The translations under genes were made by a program, and so were the position numbers. A stretch of DNA of 64,000 nt, taken from Metopolophium dirhodum. Taxonomy: Eukaryota; Arthropoda; Insecta; Hemiptera; Aphididae. Below the pieces are notes generated by a model, which was given only the letters and a program-made list of their open reading frames with translations, did not search any database and was not told where the DNA came from. This document shows positions 39,554 through 51,519 of this stretch, piece by piece; within the stretch, counting starts at the first letter, position 1, and every line of letters begins with the position of its first letter. The DNA lies in the NCBI RefSeq assembly GCF_019925205.1, contig NC_083566.1:5704001-5768000 (forward strand). Reading direction: 5' to 3'.

Positions 39554-40465
39554 AGAATGGAGGACATTTCCCCCCGGCTGTTTTCGGCGTAGTAGGACAT
39601 TTCCCCCCAATACATTTTTGATGCGGACATTTTCCCCCCGTTTTTTTTTCGTTCTTTTATTTTCAATTATTTACTTTTGAATATAAAATTATTGTTTGTA
39701 ACACATATTTTTTAACTTTTATTCATATTTATTTTTGTTTATTTTTGTAAAAACTGTACGTTAACTAAAAAATCTTTAATCTTAATTTAAATAAAATAAT
39801 AATACATAATATTTAAAACAAGTTAAGTAAAAATATAATTTTAAACAAAAGTAAAATAGTAGTATACTAATATTGAATTAGATGGGTAACATTGAAATCT
39901 AAAATTGTGTCCAAAACCCGGTCAATTACTAAGACTATTAAGATAACATTCTTATACAATCTTACATCGTCATGAGCGTTTATTCAATATTTTATATCAA
40001 AACTGTTCAAAGCAGTTTAGTAGTGGTTTAGTGGTTATATATGTTTTAAAATAAAAATTCTTGTTATGATATTTTTTTTGTGGTCATGGATAAAATACAA
40101 ATTCTTAGAACAAACAGAAGAGGTTTAAAAATTGTTTTTAAAGACTATATGTATATAAAATTATTAAATATTCAAACGGGTACAGTTTTTTGTGACCAGC
40201 TGTATTGTACTATACTATATTATTTAGACAATCTTTTATTTAAAATTATATTTTTTCTTAAATTGTTTTAAATATTGTTTATTATTTTTTTTATTTAAAT
40301 TAAGATTAAAGATTTTTTAGTTAACGTACAGTTTTTACAAAAATAAAAAAAAATAAATCTGAACAAAAGTTAAAAAATATGAGTTAAAAATAATAATTTT
40401 ATATTTGAAGGTAATAATTAGAATCAAAAAAACAAAAAAAAACGGGGGGGAAATGTCCGGATACC
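39554..40465 (+). mobile_element. MULE-like foldback element, ~200 bp inverted arms
   Basis: The left arm (about 39624-39821) and the right arm (about 40260-40460, inverted) share cGGACATTTYCCCCCCG, then taaaaactgtacgttaacta and aaaaaatctttaatcttaat with few differences. The left end also carries two extra copies of GGACATTTCCCCCC (39562, 39593). TTCCGTGA occurs at 39546-39553 and 40466-40473, an 8 bp (possibly 9 bp with a mismatch) target duplication. Long inverted arms, 8-9 bp duplications and an interior FLYWCH-like coding remnant together suggest a Mutator-like (MULE) derivative that lost its transposase. Confidence 0.7.
40086..40271 (+). pseudogene. FLYWCH-type zinc-finger N-terminal remnant of a MULE ORF
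   Basis: The ATG at 40086 opens MDKIQILRTNRRGLKIVFKD, followed by YMYIKLLNIQTGTVFCDQLY. The pattern of a short strand, an R-G-L-K-I-V-F-x-x-Y-x-Y stretch and then x-x-G-x-x-x-x-C fits the start of the FLYWCH zinc-finger fold. In insects this fold often lies at the N-terminus of proteins tied to MULE transposases. The second half of the finger (the later Cys and the His pair) is missing, and the frame runs into the right inverted arm and stops at 40269-40271. This is therefore a 3'-deleted fragment, not a working gene. The assignment is by pattern only. Confidence 0.45.
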
Positions 40466-40473
40466 TTCCGTGA

Positions 40474-43139
40474 GCACTAATCACCGTGGTAGTGGCTTTC
40501 CAAAACTTAACTACACGTCTTAATAATATAATATCATAATCATAATAATAATAATAATAAATATGAATTCAGTAAATAATTTACATATTCATTATGTAAA
40601 ATACCCAACATAATATTATTATGGAGTGTATTGTGCGGACCTTCGACGTGTGTAACTGTGCAAATTCACTAAGTTATGAGTCAAGTTCACCGATTAACAC
40701 ATGTCACACTTCAGTAACGTTACCCTGGTAGGTATTCATTCACTATTTATCCACAAAAATGTATAAAACATTACATACGCACTCCGTGTCATTCCATTTA
40801 CTTATCATCGACCTCCCAAATTGACCTCTTTTACATTCCATTCTCACATACCGGGACTTCCTATCGAACCACAGCTCCTATTTATTTTTATTTCATTATT
40901 TTTTATTCAACTATACAACGTAGGTAAGACAAAAAATGTGCGAAAGAAAATAGCAATACCTACTGCGAAGTACAAAAACGTGTTGTGTGAAAGGAAGTTA
41001 ACAAAGTGACGGAAAATCTCAAAATGCTTTAGACACAGAACGAGAAGTAGATAATATTGTGTTTGGACTTCAAATATATTATATAGGTATCTCAGCATAA
41101 TAATATACATCAAGAATGAAATTCATATCGAAAATGAACTAAAAACAACATTTGTTGATTTGAATAAGTACAATATCATATTCTAAAGTCTAAACAGTTA
41201 ATAGATAATTCTTAAAACTGTTTTTTTTTCATCAAAACTAGAGTTAGAATAGAATAAATAGATAAAAGTATATTCTACTATTTTACTCTTCTCGTTCTAG
41301 TTTTATATCACAAAATATTTGTATTTTAATAGTTATTATATGAAATTATTGTAGAAAATTAATTATGTAAAAAACATGTTGTAAATAAAATATAAATTGA
41401 CGTATTTCAGTATTTCTGTGATGTTACTTTTATTTAAAAGTACCTAATTCATATGAATTACATACAACTATATAATTGTTTAATATTTAGTTGCTTTGTG
41501 GCGTAATTACTGATTTGTAAATTGTAAGTACTAAGTTTTAAAATTGGTCATTATAAAATTGGATGGATTAATTCAAAAAATAAACTATTATTTGAGCTTT
41601 AACCATGAAAATAAATTAACTATATAATAATATAATATAATATATTTACACATCCGGCAATAATCTCAATAGGTATGGATATAATATGTAATGCGATTGG
41701 ACACATATCATGTTGTGTTTTGTGTCAAGTTTTAATGAAGTACGAAAATTGCATAACGTTTAACTTTAATGTATTCATCAATAACTATTGTAGTTAAAAT
41801 AGATAAATAATAACATTGTATTTTAATAGCAGCATGTGACTGGCCAATCTAGTTCAAAATTAGTTTCGTTACGTGAAAGGGTAAAAGTATATAAATAGTA
41901 AAAAAATACGTAACGTTATCACAAAACTGGCTCCAATTTTGTAAAAAAAATAAAAAACCTTAGTTAAGATCGTGCATTTTGTAACAATTTATTTTTCCGT
42001 GATTACCTACACAACACTTTAATTTAAAAAAAAAAATTATGTTGTCAACTTTTTATAACTTTCCCGTGAGAATTAGATACCTATTTAAAATAACCATTAT
42101 CACATCTCATATTTTTATGATATATTATAAATAGCCTTCCAAGATGTCGCGTTTCCTAAGTAGGTGTACACTGTATAATCTTGAACAAACAGATAATGCC
42201 TACATAAAAAAATAACCAGCAGTATATTTACATACTTAAGTCTAAAATATTAACTCTTATTAAATTTTCACAAAAATTAAATTTGTTTGGTTTAAAATAA
42301 TTACCTAGAACATATTAATATTATAACATTAAACGAATGAATTTATTACAATATTTGAAATAATTATTGTCACGAGTGACATACCTAACGGTGTATAGAT
42401 CTATGATATAGCGCAAGTGACCTACCGGAAAATACGCTGGGTAGAAAAGTATTTAATAATTTTATTTTATATTTATTTCAATAAGTGTATAGTGTGTACC
42501 AGTCAAAAAATAATAAATATATTGACTGTGAGGTGTACGAAAGGAGGCTTCAAGATACTTCGAACTGCCAACGCATTTTTTACATTCACTGATCTCTATG
42601 ACGAATTTAATTTTTAATTTTAATTTTACATATGTTCCTAATATTAGTTTTCATTATTAGTATTCATACTCATAGTAAAGATATATTATGTACTAAATAT
42701 AATAACATATTGTTATAATAATTTTCATGTCATAAATACTGTGAAGCAAAATCTTCATGATCCATAATATTCATTGCTCTATACCTATTTGGTTCATATT
42801 CGTTCAATATTGTATTAATCTATTTTTTAGCTATGATACTATAATATTATATAATATTATCCAGCTATAATTTTAAAAACAATATTGATTTGTACAAACT
42901 ATATATATAAAATATAATAATATACATGTATAATAATTTATTATTATTAATAAAATCAATACCAAAATAGAGAAACAGAATGGCCTATCACATAAATAGT
43001 CACTAACAAGTACTCCGTGTTATATGCATATTATTCAAAAGTTCGCAACAACTATAATCTTTATCGACAACATTTTTGGTACACTACATACATTATACAT
43101 TATCCATATACCATAATATATTACCCATCTAATTTTATA
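40474..43139. other. Noncoding region
   Basis: No supported gene. Open frames here (40821-41113, 42417-42617) have hydrophobic or Lys/Ile-rich peptides without motifs and no splice context I trust. Confidence 0.45.
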
Positions 43140-43866
43140 AATGTGAAATGAAATCTTTGTACTGGGTAAACCCTGGAACTACTTATCGAATCTCCTTGTT
43201 TTTTTTTTAACGAAAGAGTATACCACGGAGAAGGTTTTTATGAAAGACAATTTTAGGAAAAACCGCCGGAAAAAAAGGAAATCTGGATGTCAAAAATACA
43301 ACAGTAGCGCCATCTGTCCAGAAAAAAAATAAACTATATATTAAAATAGAAATTTAGTTTATTGTTGCAGATAATAATAACAGTATATTATATTATATTG
43401 GTTGCTATTGGTTCATCGGGCATGCTTGTTGATTTGTATTATTTATTTTATCAATATAATATATATATATATATATATAAATTAATGTTTGTGTGTAGAT
43501 AAGACCTCTGGGAAAAGGATAGGCTAATTTAAAAAGGGTTAAATTCGGTTTTTTTATTCATCAGATTTTAGTACAGTTATTAGTGTTGGAATTAAGTAAA
43601 AACGACAAACTTGGGAAAACTTTGATACTTTAGAGTTAAATCATAGTCATACACTTACGTACAAACAGAACGGGGTCCGCGATCTACTTGAGATTGCCTA
43701 CCTGAATACACTGCTGCGAATCAGAATTTTTATTCCGGGCAACAGAAAAGTTAAGATAAATTTTGAACACCATACACCGAATATTAAATAACGAATTGAA
43801 CAAATTTGAGTCATATAGAGTTGGTACATTTAACGGGCAACGAAGTGCACGGGATTAGCTATAGTA
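43140..43866 (-). mobile_element. Dispersed repeat family A, minus-strand copy
   Basis: Read on the minus strand it starts tagctaatcccgtgcacttc, then cgttgcccgttaaatgtacc, and passes the bags of family A words. It then reaches acaaatcaacaagcatgccc, aaccaatagcaaccaatata, atggcgctactgttgtattt and tacccagtacaaagatttca. These match the copy at 29488-30330, but here the segments occur once each, so this copy helps define the true order. A TA microsatellite (43457-43479) interrupts it. Confidence 0.6.
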
Positions 43867-44454
43867 TAATATTATAAACCTAATATTTTTATTTTATGTA
43901 TATACATTATACACATTTGACCACGTCAAACAGATTCACATCCCTTGACCCTTCACCATATTTGCCACGAGAAAAAGATTGTGATGGCCATCTGCCATCT
44001 GAACCAAACACTTAAGATGCCGTCCTACTACTTTTGTAATTCTAGTGTAAAAATGTCTTTGTGCGGGACCACGTCATATATCGAACCGTATTTATAATGG
44101 AACTTCCAAAATGTCTCAATGCATGAAAAAGAACTGTATTCACAAATTAACCGAAACGTTTTTATATTTTTGATAACATAATAATACAGTTAAAGTTATT
44201 TATTTTTAAACATAAACATTTTATTGTTTTTCATTTATTCATAAAAATTGTTGACTATAATTGTGTTATGGACAATAAAATAAGCCACAGCACTGCAGAT
44301 ACAGTTCTTCACAATAAATTCGTTGTGGTTTTTTTTTTAAACTCTGCTTTATATATACAAAGCGAGTACAGTTGTCCCACGGCCCATGCAAAACTATTTT
44401 TACCATGTAAAGAATATTGTAAAATGTAGTTATTACATTATTATTGAGTATAAC
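43867..44454. other. Noncoding stretch
   Basis: The part 43915-44100 is more complex in composition than its surroundings but shows no open frame. The rest is A+T-rich. Confidence 0.4.
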
Positions 44455-45050
44455 TAACATGGCAATGTTTTGCTATTGCTAGGTTTTTCACTGTTTTTGA
44501 TATTGTTCAACAAAGTAACACGCTGTTGAAGCAATGTCATTTTAAGTGTAAATGATATTATATTTTAATTTATAGCTATCCCGACCGGCGTTCTCACTCG
44601 TCCGTGAGATTCGCTTATGATTATGCAAGCAGTATATTAACAGGTAAGCAATCTACCTGTGGTAGATCGTGGACCCCACGTGGTGCGTACGTAAGTGTAT
44701 AATTTACTCTAAAGTATCAACAAATGAAAAAAATTGGTCCACCAAAACCGTGATTAGAACTCGATACATTCAGATCTAATTACTATTACAATAATAATTA
44801 CTAAAACCAATAGAAACCATTTATAAACGAAAATCTATATTCCATATATTATATAAAAGACAAAAAATGTTTGCGTCTGATCAAGTCCATTATGCATTCC
44901 TATACCGTTAATCCGATTGCGATGGAATTTGGTACAGATGTGGAGGTTAACGAGCGTTCTCATGCCTCCGACTTATTCGTGTTACTTGAGATATAGTTTA
45001 AAGATGGTAGAGTAGAGATAAGTGATAACACATTGCGTTTCATTTTAGGA
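44455..45050 (+). repeat. Composite interspersed repeat
   Basis: The part 44460-44560 (gctattgctaggtttttcac ... acgctgttgaagcaatgt) recurs at 51537-51610. The part 44625-44725 is a piece of family A (cagtatattaacaggtaagc, gtacgtaagtgtat). The part 44865-44960 (gtttgcgtctgatcaagtcc, attgcgatggaatttggtac) looks like the variable start of the same kind of insect repeats. It has no coding capacity. Confidence 0.5.
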
Positions 45051-45057
45051 GATGTAT

Positions 45058-45408
45058 TTATTGAGCCAAAAGTGAAGAGTAGGTACATGTAGGTAAAATG
45101 TTGATGAAAGGTTGGTCGGTCGTGCTGCCACCTGCCATGGACGCGACGGCGTCGTTGGTCATGTCGGGGCATAGTCGTGTGCCCGGAGGCGCAGGACTAG
45201 GTAAGCGAATCGCGAGCTGGTCGAGGGAGACACGTGCGGTCTCGAGGAGAGTCGTTACGGAAGAGCCCTGAGCCAGCCGGGCCCGGTACGCCGTGACGTC
45301 CGTGGGGACACCGCGACATGACGGACGCGGGTCGGTGTCGCCAACCGCAGCAGGGGGACTGTAGAGAGGGATTATTGTGTAAGAAAAATTTACTATAATT
45401 TTAGCCAT
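45058..45408 (-). CDS. Unidentified GC-rich ORF or exon
   Basis: An ORF of 116 codons opens at an ATG (45408) whose first ~16 codons are A+T-rich. It then enters a strikingly GC-rich core at 45110-45360 with the peptide GDTDPRPSCRGVPTDVTAYR, ARLAQGSSVTTLLETARVSL and DQLAIRLPSPAPPGTRLCPD. The change of composition coincides with an acceptor-like CCCTCTCTACAG ending at 45358 on the minus strand, and CAG|GTGGCA near 45134 could be a donor. An exon of ~225 bp is thus as likely as a continuous ORF. I recognise no domain. The composition differs from everything nearby, so it may be a conserved host exon, a captured gene fragment, or DNA from another source. Confidence 0.28.
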   Translation of the reverse strand: MAKIIVNFSYTIIPLYSPPAAVGDTDPRPSCRGVPTDVTAYRARLAQGSSVTTLLETARVSLDQLAIRLPSPAPPGTRLCPDMTNDAVASMAGGSTTDQPFINILPTCTYSSLLAQ

Positions 45409-46215
45409 TTTGTATCTAACGATAACAAATGGAGCCTATTTGTAATAACCTGCATATTTAAATTTTCAGCTGTGAACTGGCCGACGCCCCCAAGTCACGA
45501 TGGATTGTTATCGCTGTAACACGAATCCTATTTAAATTCATCTTGGAAAAAAAATACCAATCGTTGTTTAAAACATTTCTGTAATAATTAAAATTATATC
45601 TGAAAAATCCAAACAATCGTTTTAAAATCACATCACAGGACACAGGCCATAATATTATAAGAATAGTAAGCCATACTATCGCCCACCTAGCTAGTTACTT
45701 AATTTCTATTGGTTTAAGCAATTCAGTATAATATTTTCATTCGATATATTGTTGTTCTACTTATTTAAAATTATAATATTATACCATGTACATTACACTT
45801 TCATAGATTAGGGGGTGAGGAGGTCAGTGAAATATACAAATTATACCTACCTACAATCCGACCAACTATATAGGTACTTATTATCATGAGCCCGAGACAT
45901 ATAGTACTCTACCTACGAAAATTGGAGATAAGGAAGAATTCGATCCTAGAATATTTTATTCGCGGTCTATAATATTGTATGTGTTCCATATGTCTATAAG
46001 TTGTATTAATAACATCAACATTCAACTTAATCTCAATAGGTATTAGGTATAGAATGATATGGTATTCCTCTAGTGAAATAAACTACAAACTTTATGTCAG
46101 CATTTCAATATAAACCATACACGAGGCTCTTCAATAAACTATTTAGTTTTTGTAGTAGGTATAAGCACGTGACTCGTTAAAATATGGAGACTCGTTGTCG
46201 TGGACTACTCATAAT
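45409..46215. other. Noncoding stretch
   Basis: No gene or repeat identified. Confidence 0.45.
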
Positions 46216-46229
46216 AATTATTGACTATT

Positions 46230-46519
46230 TTTTTTTTTTTTTATTGGGTAACCCGCGGCAACATAGGCCATTGGGTGTGAGGAAGGGCACTGTAGGTTTT
46301 TAAATTGGGTAGGTTGGTACACATGTGTGTTGTGTTTTGGCAGAATTTCTAATGGGCCACCCGTAGGTTTCTGCCGTGCCCCGGGTGGGGGGATGGCGGC
46401 ACTTGTTTTCCGGACACCGTGACTTGCCTGAAGAAAAATGCCGCCCGCGGCCAAGGTATTAAACTCGGGACGGCTGCGTCGCAGCCGACGCCTTAGTCCA
46501 CTCGGCCACTGCGTCCCCC
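46230..46519 (-). mobile_element. tRNA-derived SINE, minus-strand copy
   Basis: Same family as 36528-36849. On the minus strand it reads gggggacgcagtggccgagt (A box TGGCCGAGTGG) and then the shared body to ccaatggcctatgttgccgc, gggttacccaataa and a poly-A tail (plus-strand T run at 46227-46241). AATTATTGACTATT at 46216-46229 and 46520-46533 is a perfect 14 bp target duplication. The B box is altered (gagtttaatacc), so this copy probably lacks pol III promoter function. Confidence 0.9.
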
Positions 46520-46589
46520 AATTATTGACTATTATAGGTATATGCATCCCACAAGTCCTTCTCATACGTTTTTAAACTTATCTTCTTTT

Positions 46590-47475
46590 TTTTTATTATT
46601 TAAATATATTCAATCTGTTTACAAAATAAAAACAATAAGTAATAAGGGTAACATAGAAAAATATATACAAACATGAATCACGTGAAGAGGAGGCTGTTCA
46701 TTAACAGAACCTATTTGTTTTTCCTCTATTTAAGAAGATCTTTAGACCGATTTTTTTTAATCGACGGGGAATTTGTAGTAATGTAAGAAGGGGCTTATGT
46801 GGTTTGTTAATTTTGAATGGAAACTTTTATACCTTTTTACTGTTTGTTTTTTAGGTCATTATGGAGGGCTACATTTATTATGTACCATGCAGGAGCACCG
46901 GTGATAAGTCTGAAGGTAATTGACTGGAAGGATTGAATAGGGATGTTTGCGGATTTTGCAGGTCCCCAAATTTGGATGCCGTATTGCTGTGTGGCCTGAT
47001 GGTTACTTTGTATAGGAGTAGTTTGTTTTTGAGAATCAAGTTAGATTTTAGTAGAGGTCTAAGTAGCTGGAGGCGAGAGTTACGTTGTATTCGTTTTTGC
47101 TTGGTGTGCAGGTTTCACCAGGTTAATCTTTTATACAGACTGGTGAAGTAGAATTGGTTTGTTATTGAATTTTAGTGGGGGGCATTCTCTTTTGTTTAGT
47201 GAATTTTCACCTAAGCGGATTTTTCGTCATTGATTTTAATTTTCCAGTTTTTGACCCAAGATTTTATTTTATTTAAATGTAATTGTAGATTTTGAGATGC
47301 GGTATAAGAAATATTATTTGACGTAAGTATTGCTGTGTCGTCAGAAAATGAGGTGAGAAGAGTTTGGTTTGTTGTATATCAGTGGTGAAGATATTAGTAG
47401 AAGATAGTAAGATATCAGTGGTAAAGTATAGGTGAAAGGTCCTACCCAGGGGAACTCCAGCTTTAATATCCTGAA
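46590..47475 (-). pseudogene. Jockey-type LINE reverse transcriptase fragment
   Basis: Read on the minus strand from 47475: QDIKAGVPLGRTFHL (motif GVPQGS-like), then ~30 codons later LTSFSDDTAILTSNN (the catalytic F-x-D-D box). SWVKNWKIKINDEKSAHVNF, TLNKRECPPLKFNNKPIPLH and later LKNKLLLYKVTIRPH follow, all in the order known for jockey-clade ORF2 proteins. The copy lacks everything before the fifth palm motif (5'-truncated). It is broken by frameshifts and stops around 47150-47200, and ends in A-rich sequence near 46590 (T run on the plus strand). It is a dead copy. Confidence 0.85.
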
Positions 47476-48559
47476 CAGAAAAAAATTAAAACAATTTAAG
47501 AATAAAAAATTAAACAATTAAAAATGTTGTTTATAACGACTAGAAACTATGTGTAGATTTTTTTTTTCAAAAATATTTATACTTTTTGAAATAATCAGTA
47601 TTTAACGATGAAAGAATCATCCAGTACATAATAATTATGTAGACACACCGAATTTATAATATTATAAATAGGTTAAACATTGTTTTTAGTTTTGTTTTAA
47701 TTTTTACTCATGGTATTATAGTTCGGAGGTACCTACGCACACGCAAAATAATTTAAAAACGTATAATAATAATTTTTTATTGAAGGGTTACGTACATAAG
47801 CGAATACGCGACGGGCAACAAAGTTACATTACACACACACACACACCACCCGTTTACGCACATAACAAATCACCCGTAGAATAGGAATAAGAATATTACC
47901 CGAATAAATAGCACCATAAAATTGAAACTTGAACTGTATGGGAGACCCCCAGCGAACTAATAACTCCCCGCCGCGCCGTTTACACGGATATCTTATACTA
48001 TACCTTCGACCTTTCCGAAATTGGCTACACCCGTGTTATTACGTGTTAAATAGAGATATGACGTGTAATGAGTATTGGCTTAGAGGTGGACACGGAAGTA
48101 TATAGCCCACCAGCATAATTCTACAACAATAAACGGCCCAAACCCATTTTAGTTTCCTAGTGGAGCGATATATGTATCGATTTTACAATAGGTGTTTTTT
48201 TTTTTTGTCTGAAGACACTTTTCTTGTAGAAAAATGCTTCGGTTATCAACTTTGAGGGTGATTTTTTAAACTGAATATTTTTAATTTAATAAATTGGATG
48301 TATTTGGTACTTTGGGAGAGTTAAATTAAAGTAAACTATTCCCAGTATTTTACAGAATAATCGGTGTATACGAAATCAAATACATATGCATATATTTTTA
48401 TCGGATTAATTAAAACGAGAAAGATGAATGTATACTGAATTAGTTTGTAATAATATCCATGTTCCATCATGAATTTATCTTATTATACTTGTTAGCAGTT
48501 ATTGGCTCAATTTAGGTAGTTTTAAAATGTTTGATATTTAAAATACTTACATTATTTAT
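47476..48559. other. Mostly noncoding stretch
   Basis: There is a CA microsatellite at 47830-47848. The part 47740-48130 is GC-richer than average without an ORF. A fragment at 48190-48300 contains ctttgagggtgattttt, the reverse of words found in family B at about 21940. Confidence 0.4.
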
Positions 48560-48765
48560 TAGTATACCTAGATAACAAAATGGTCAAATGTTCAGCGGCC
48601 TCCAGACCCAGGCTCCCTGGTGAGCTGAGCCACACTAGTACATCTGGCCAGTCCAAAATGGTTGTAAGTAGCTCGTTTGTGCCCCAAGGGTTGTGGAGAT
48701 TTGAGCCCAAATTGAAAAACATTACATACATGCATGCTACAATGCCGTCAGTTACCGTATAAAAA
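48560..48765 (-). repeat. GC-richer repeat block
   Basis: On the minus strand it reads TTGGGGCACAAACGAGCTAC, ttacaaccattttggactgg, then cagatgtactagtgtggctc. A related block, TTGGGGCACAAACAAGCTAT, lies on the plus strand at 49676-49703. The pair, in opposite orientations, suggests an interspersed repeat. A 60-codon ORF across it (plus, 48580-48762) has no recognisable motif. Confidence 0.4.
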
Positions 48766-49640
48766 CAATATTCTTATAAAAGTTAATCATTTCTGAAGTA
48801 ATAATGGGGCTATTATACGTTGAAAGAATCATTCCGTATAATATGGCTGTATTACATATTATACTGTTATAAGCACACAATATATTATACACATTATTCA
48901 TATAAATTATCAGATAGTTAGTACATTAAATTATTATTGTATAAATATAAATATTAATAGAATAAGATTTATAAAATATAACATTGGTCGTATAATATAA
49001 TACCTACATAATTCTGAGCATAAAAAACCCAATACTTATGTATATTATATTTATATGCGGTGTACTTATACGTTTTTCATCAGATGTACAAATACATATA
49101 AATAATATACAATGCTATATTATATTATCGCCATAAATTATTAAGAACATTACAATTTTTTGAAATTCCGTGATAAAACGTGGTAATAATATGACAAAAT
49201 ATGTAAAATATGGACCATAAAAAAGTGCAATTGTTTTTATTAAGATCCACAAATCACAATACAAATATAATTAATACAATGATCAGATAAGTATTGTTGT
49301 ATTTAAGCAAAATAAATTATAAATACTATATTATATTAATATACTATACGTCTATAATACTTCTATACCATACCTACTATAACCGTTAATAATATAACTA
49401 TTACTAGTCCAAACATTTGAATTATAATAACCAATCAATTTCCGCTAAATTATTTATAATTCATTTTTATTTATTTTTTCATTCATTTTTGTTTACATTT
49501 TTTTCTTTGTACTCATTTCACGTTCTGTAGTTAAATTGTATCCGTTCATTTTCGTTGGTTTTATAGTACCCTTCTTGATCATAAAACATTATTTTAAATT
49601 GTATAGTTACCTACCCAATAAATTGTAACGCTGCACGATT
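48766..49640. other. Noncoding A+T-rich stretch
   Basis: Nothing supported. Confidence 0.5.
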
Positions 49641-49745
49641 TTTCCTTGTTTTAAATCGGGCGTGCATATGGGCTGGCTATGATTTGGGGCACAAACAAGC
49701 TATGATTAATGGTTTTGATCGCAAATGGGTTGCACCAAATAACAC
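49641..49745 (+). repeat. Block related to 48560-48765
   Basis: Contains gggctggctatgatttgggg and GGGGCACAAACAAGCTATGA. The counterpart at 48560-48765 is on the other strand. Confidence 0.35.
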
Positions 49746-50029
49746 TTGAAAAAAAATCAAATACTTCGTCATTCACGACAAGATAAGAACCATAATATAA
49801 TATATTTCGGCTACCCACTGTAGTTCTCATTACCGTCCTTTCCCAGTTTCCCTCATACTTTTGTTTTTATTCTACTGCAAATCTAATAATAAACATTTTT
49901 TAAAGTAATATTTTTAGTTTTTTATGGAACATAAGCATAATATTAATATATTATTTGGAATACACTTCCTCTATACGCTGTAATGTGTGTAATTTCGTCA
50001 CCGAAATAGATAGCCAATACGATCATGTG

Positions 50030-50850
50030 TGTACTCAAGGGGGGGGGGGGAGAGTTGTTAGGGAGGGGGAGCCTCTCGACAACAATTTACAAAAATAATA
50101 TATGTACTTAGGTACATATAATTATAATAATTTATTTGGAACAAATGTAGTTTAGCACCAATGCGAATTTTTCAATTTTTTTTTTCGGAAACCTATTTAT
50201 TACAACAAAAGTCAATTGCCGGAAGTCATTTTTAAGATATAACGGTTACAAAATTCACGGTTTTTGGTGAACGCATTCGTACAACGCAATATTTTACCAA
50301 GCATTTGGAAATTTTCTGTTTTCCTGAACAATCTTTTTTTTCAATTTTTTTTTTGTTTTAATGTACCTAATACCTATGTAGTTAAGTATGCTGAAAACTT
50401 CGGGAAAGTCTGAATTTGGTGGTCAGACTTATTTTAAAGTTTTAGCTAATTGATATTTTTGGTATTTTCATATACACCCGGTTTGGTCACTCGCTCTCTC
50501 AGACTATCAAAATCAAAAACATCCCTCAACTTGTTATATAAAACCACCATGGGTGGGTGTCAGAAATATTTTTGGACCATAATTTTTAAAACGTTGATTT
50601 ACCAAGGTTTCAAAAAAAAAAAAATTCTTTATAAGCGTGGTAAACAATAAGCGCTGTGCATGTGCGCAAAACACCGAAAATCGTGAACTTCGTAAGGCTA
50701 TACCATAAAAACTAATGATTTCCGGAAATACATTTCTGCACCATCGTTCTTAACTGGTTGTAATACAAAGTTTCCCAAAAAAATAAAATTGACAAATATT
50801 TTGTTTGAACCCCCCCCCCCCCAGCCAAAATTCTTGAGCCACCGAGTACG
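50030..50850. mobile_element. Diverged foldback element with G-run/C-run ends
   Basis: The left end has ACTCAAGGGGGGGGGG (about 50033-50052). The right end reversed has CTCAAGAATTTTGGCTGGGG (about 50810-50840). Inside, the left arm (ggaaac...attacaac, ccggaagtcatt, aaattcacggtttttggtg, 50188-50265) matches the inverted right arm (gggaaac...tattacaac, ccggaaatcatt, gttcacgattttcggtg, 50680-50780) in the same order. The arms have diverged by at least 20-30% by eye. No ORF looks like a transposase. Confidence 0.5.
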
Positions 50851-51519
50851 ATACACTTAGATAGAAAGCGGATATCATAGGCTATCAAAATTTGTCTATC
50901 ACCCGTGGGAGGTCTAATATTATATATGAGAAATAATATTTAAGAGACGAGTCTAGATACGTTGCGAGGCGGCCGTAACTAAAATGTATACGTTATATTT
51001 TTTTGTCTTTGTTGATAAACTTCTCTCTCCATCGTTATTAATGGTGGGTATAATAAATGATGGATATGATACCTAGATGGACTTTATTGTTAGTATCGCT
51101 ATAATTGTCTAACAATGTGGATCCCGGTTCACTTTCTCTCTGCTATCAGTTAATTTATACAATATAGGTCTATATTATATCAACTGCCTATAGATATCAA
51201 TAACATAATAATATTAAGATCAAAAACCAATTAATAAAAGTGGGATGAGTTAATTTTACTTACATTATTTTAAGTGTACTTAATCAAATTTTTAAAACAG
51301 TAATGTAAAACAATTTTTCCTTGTCACATTTTAGAACCAAGGCGGTACTTGTTAAGCATTTTACAAAGGAAATTATCAAAGTTTCACTATTTAGCTCCAG
51401 ATTTAAGACGCAGAATGTTTTTAAATTAAGAAAATATCTAAAAATAGTAAATAGAAATAACAATAAAACAAGAACTCGTTATTTTTAGTATGATTTTCTA
51501 TGTATATTATTATATCATA
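50851..51519. other. Noncoding stretch
   Basis: No supported gene. Confidence 0.45.

Noticed and set aside
39403..39666. 87-codon minus-strand ORF rich in GEMS-type words
   Set aside because: The repeated residues come from the triple GGACATTTCCCCCC motif at the left end of the foldback element.
46218..46565. 115-codon minus-strand ORF
   Set aside because: It lies entirely within the SINE and its flanks; the GC-rich peptide is the tRNA-derived SINE body translated.
46933..47151. 72-codon plus-strand ORF
   Set aside because: Antisense of the jockey-type reverse transcriptase fragment.
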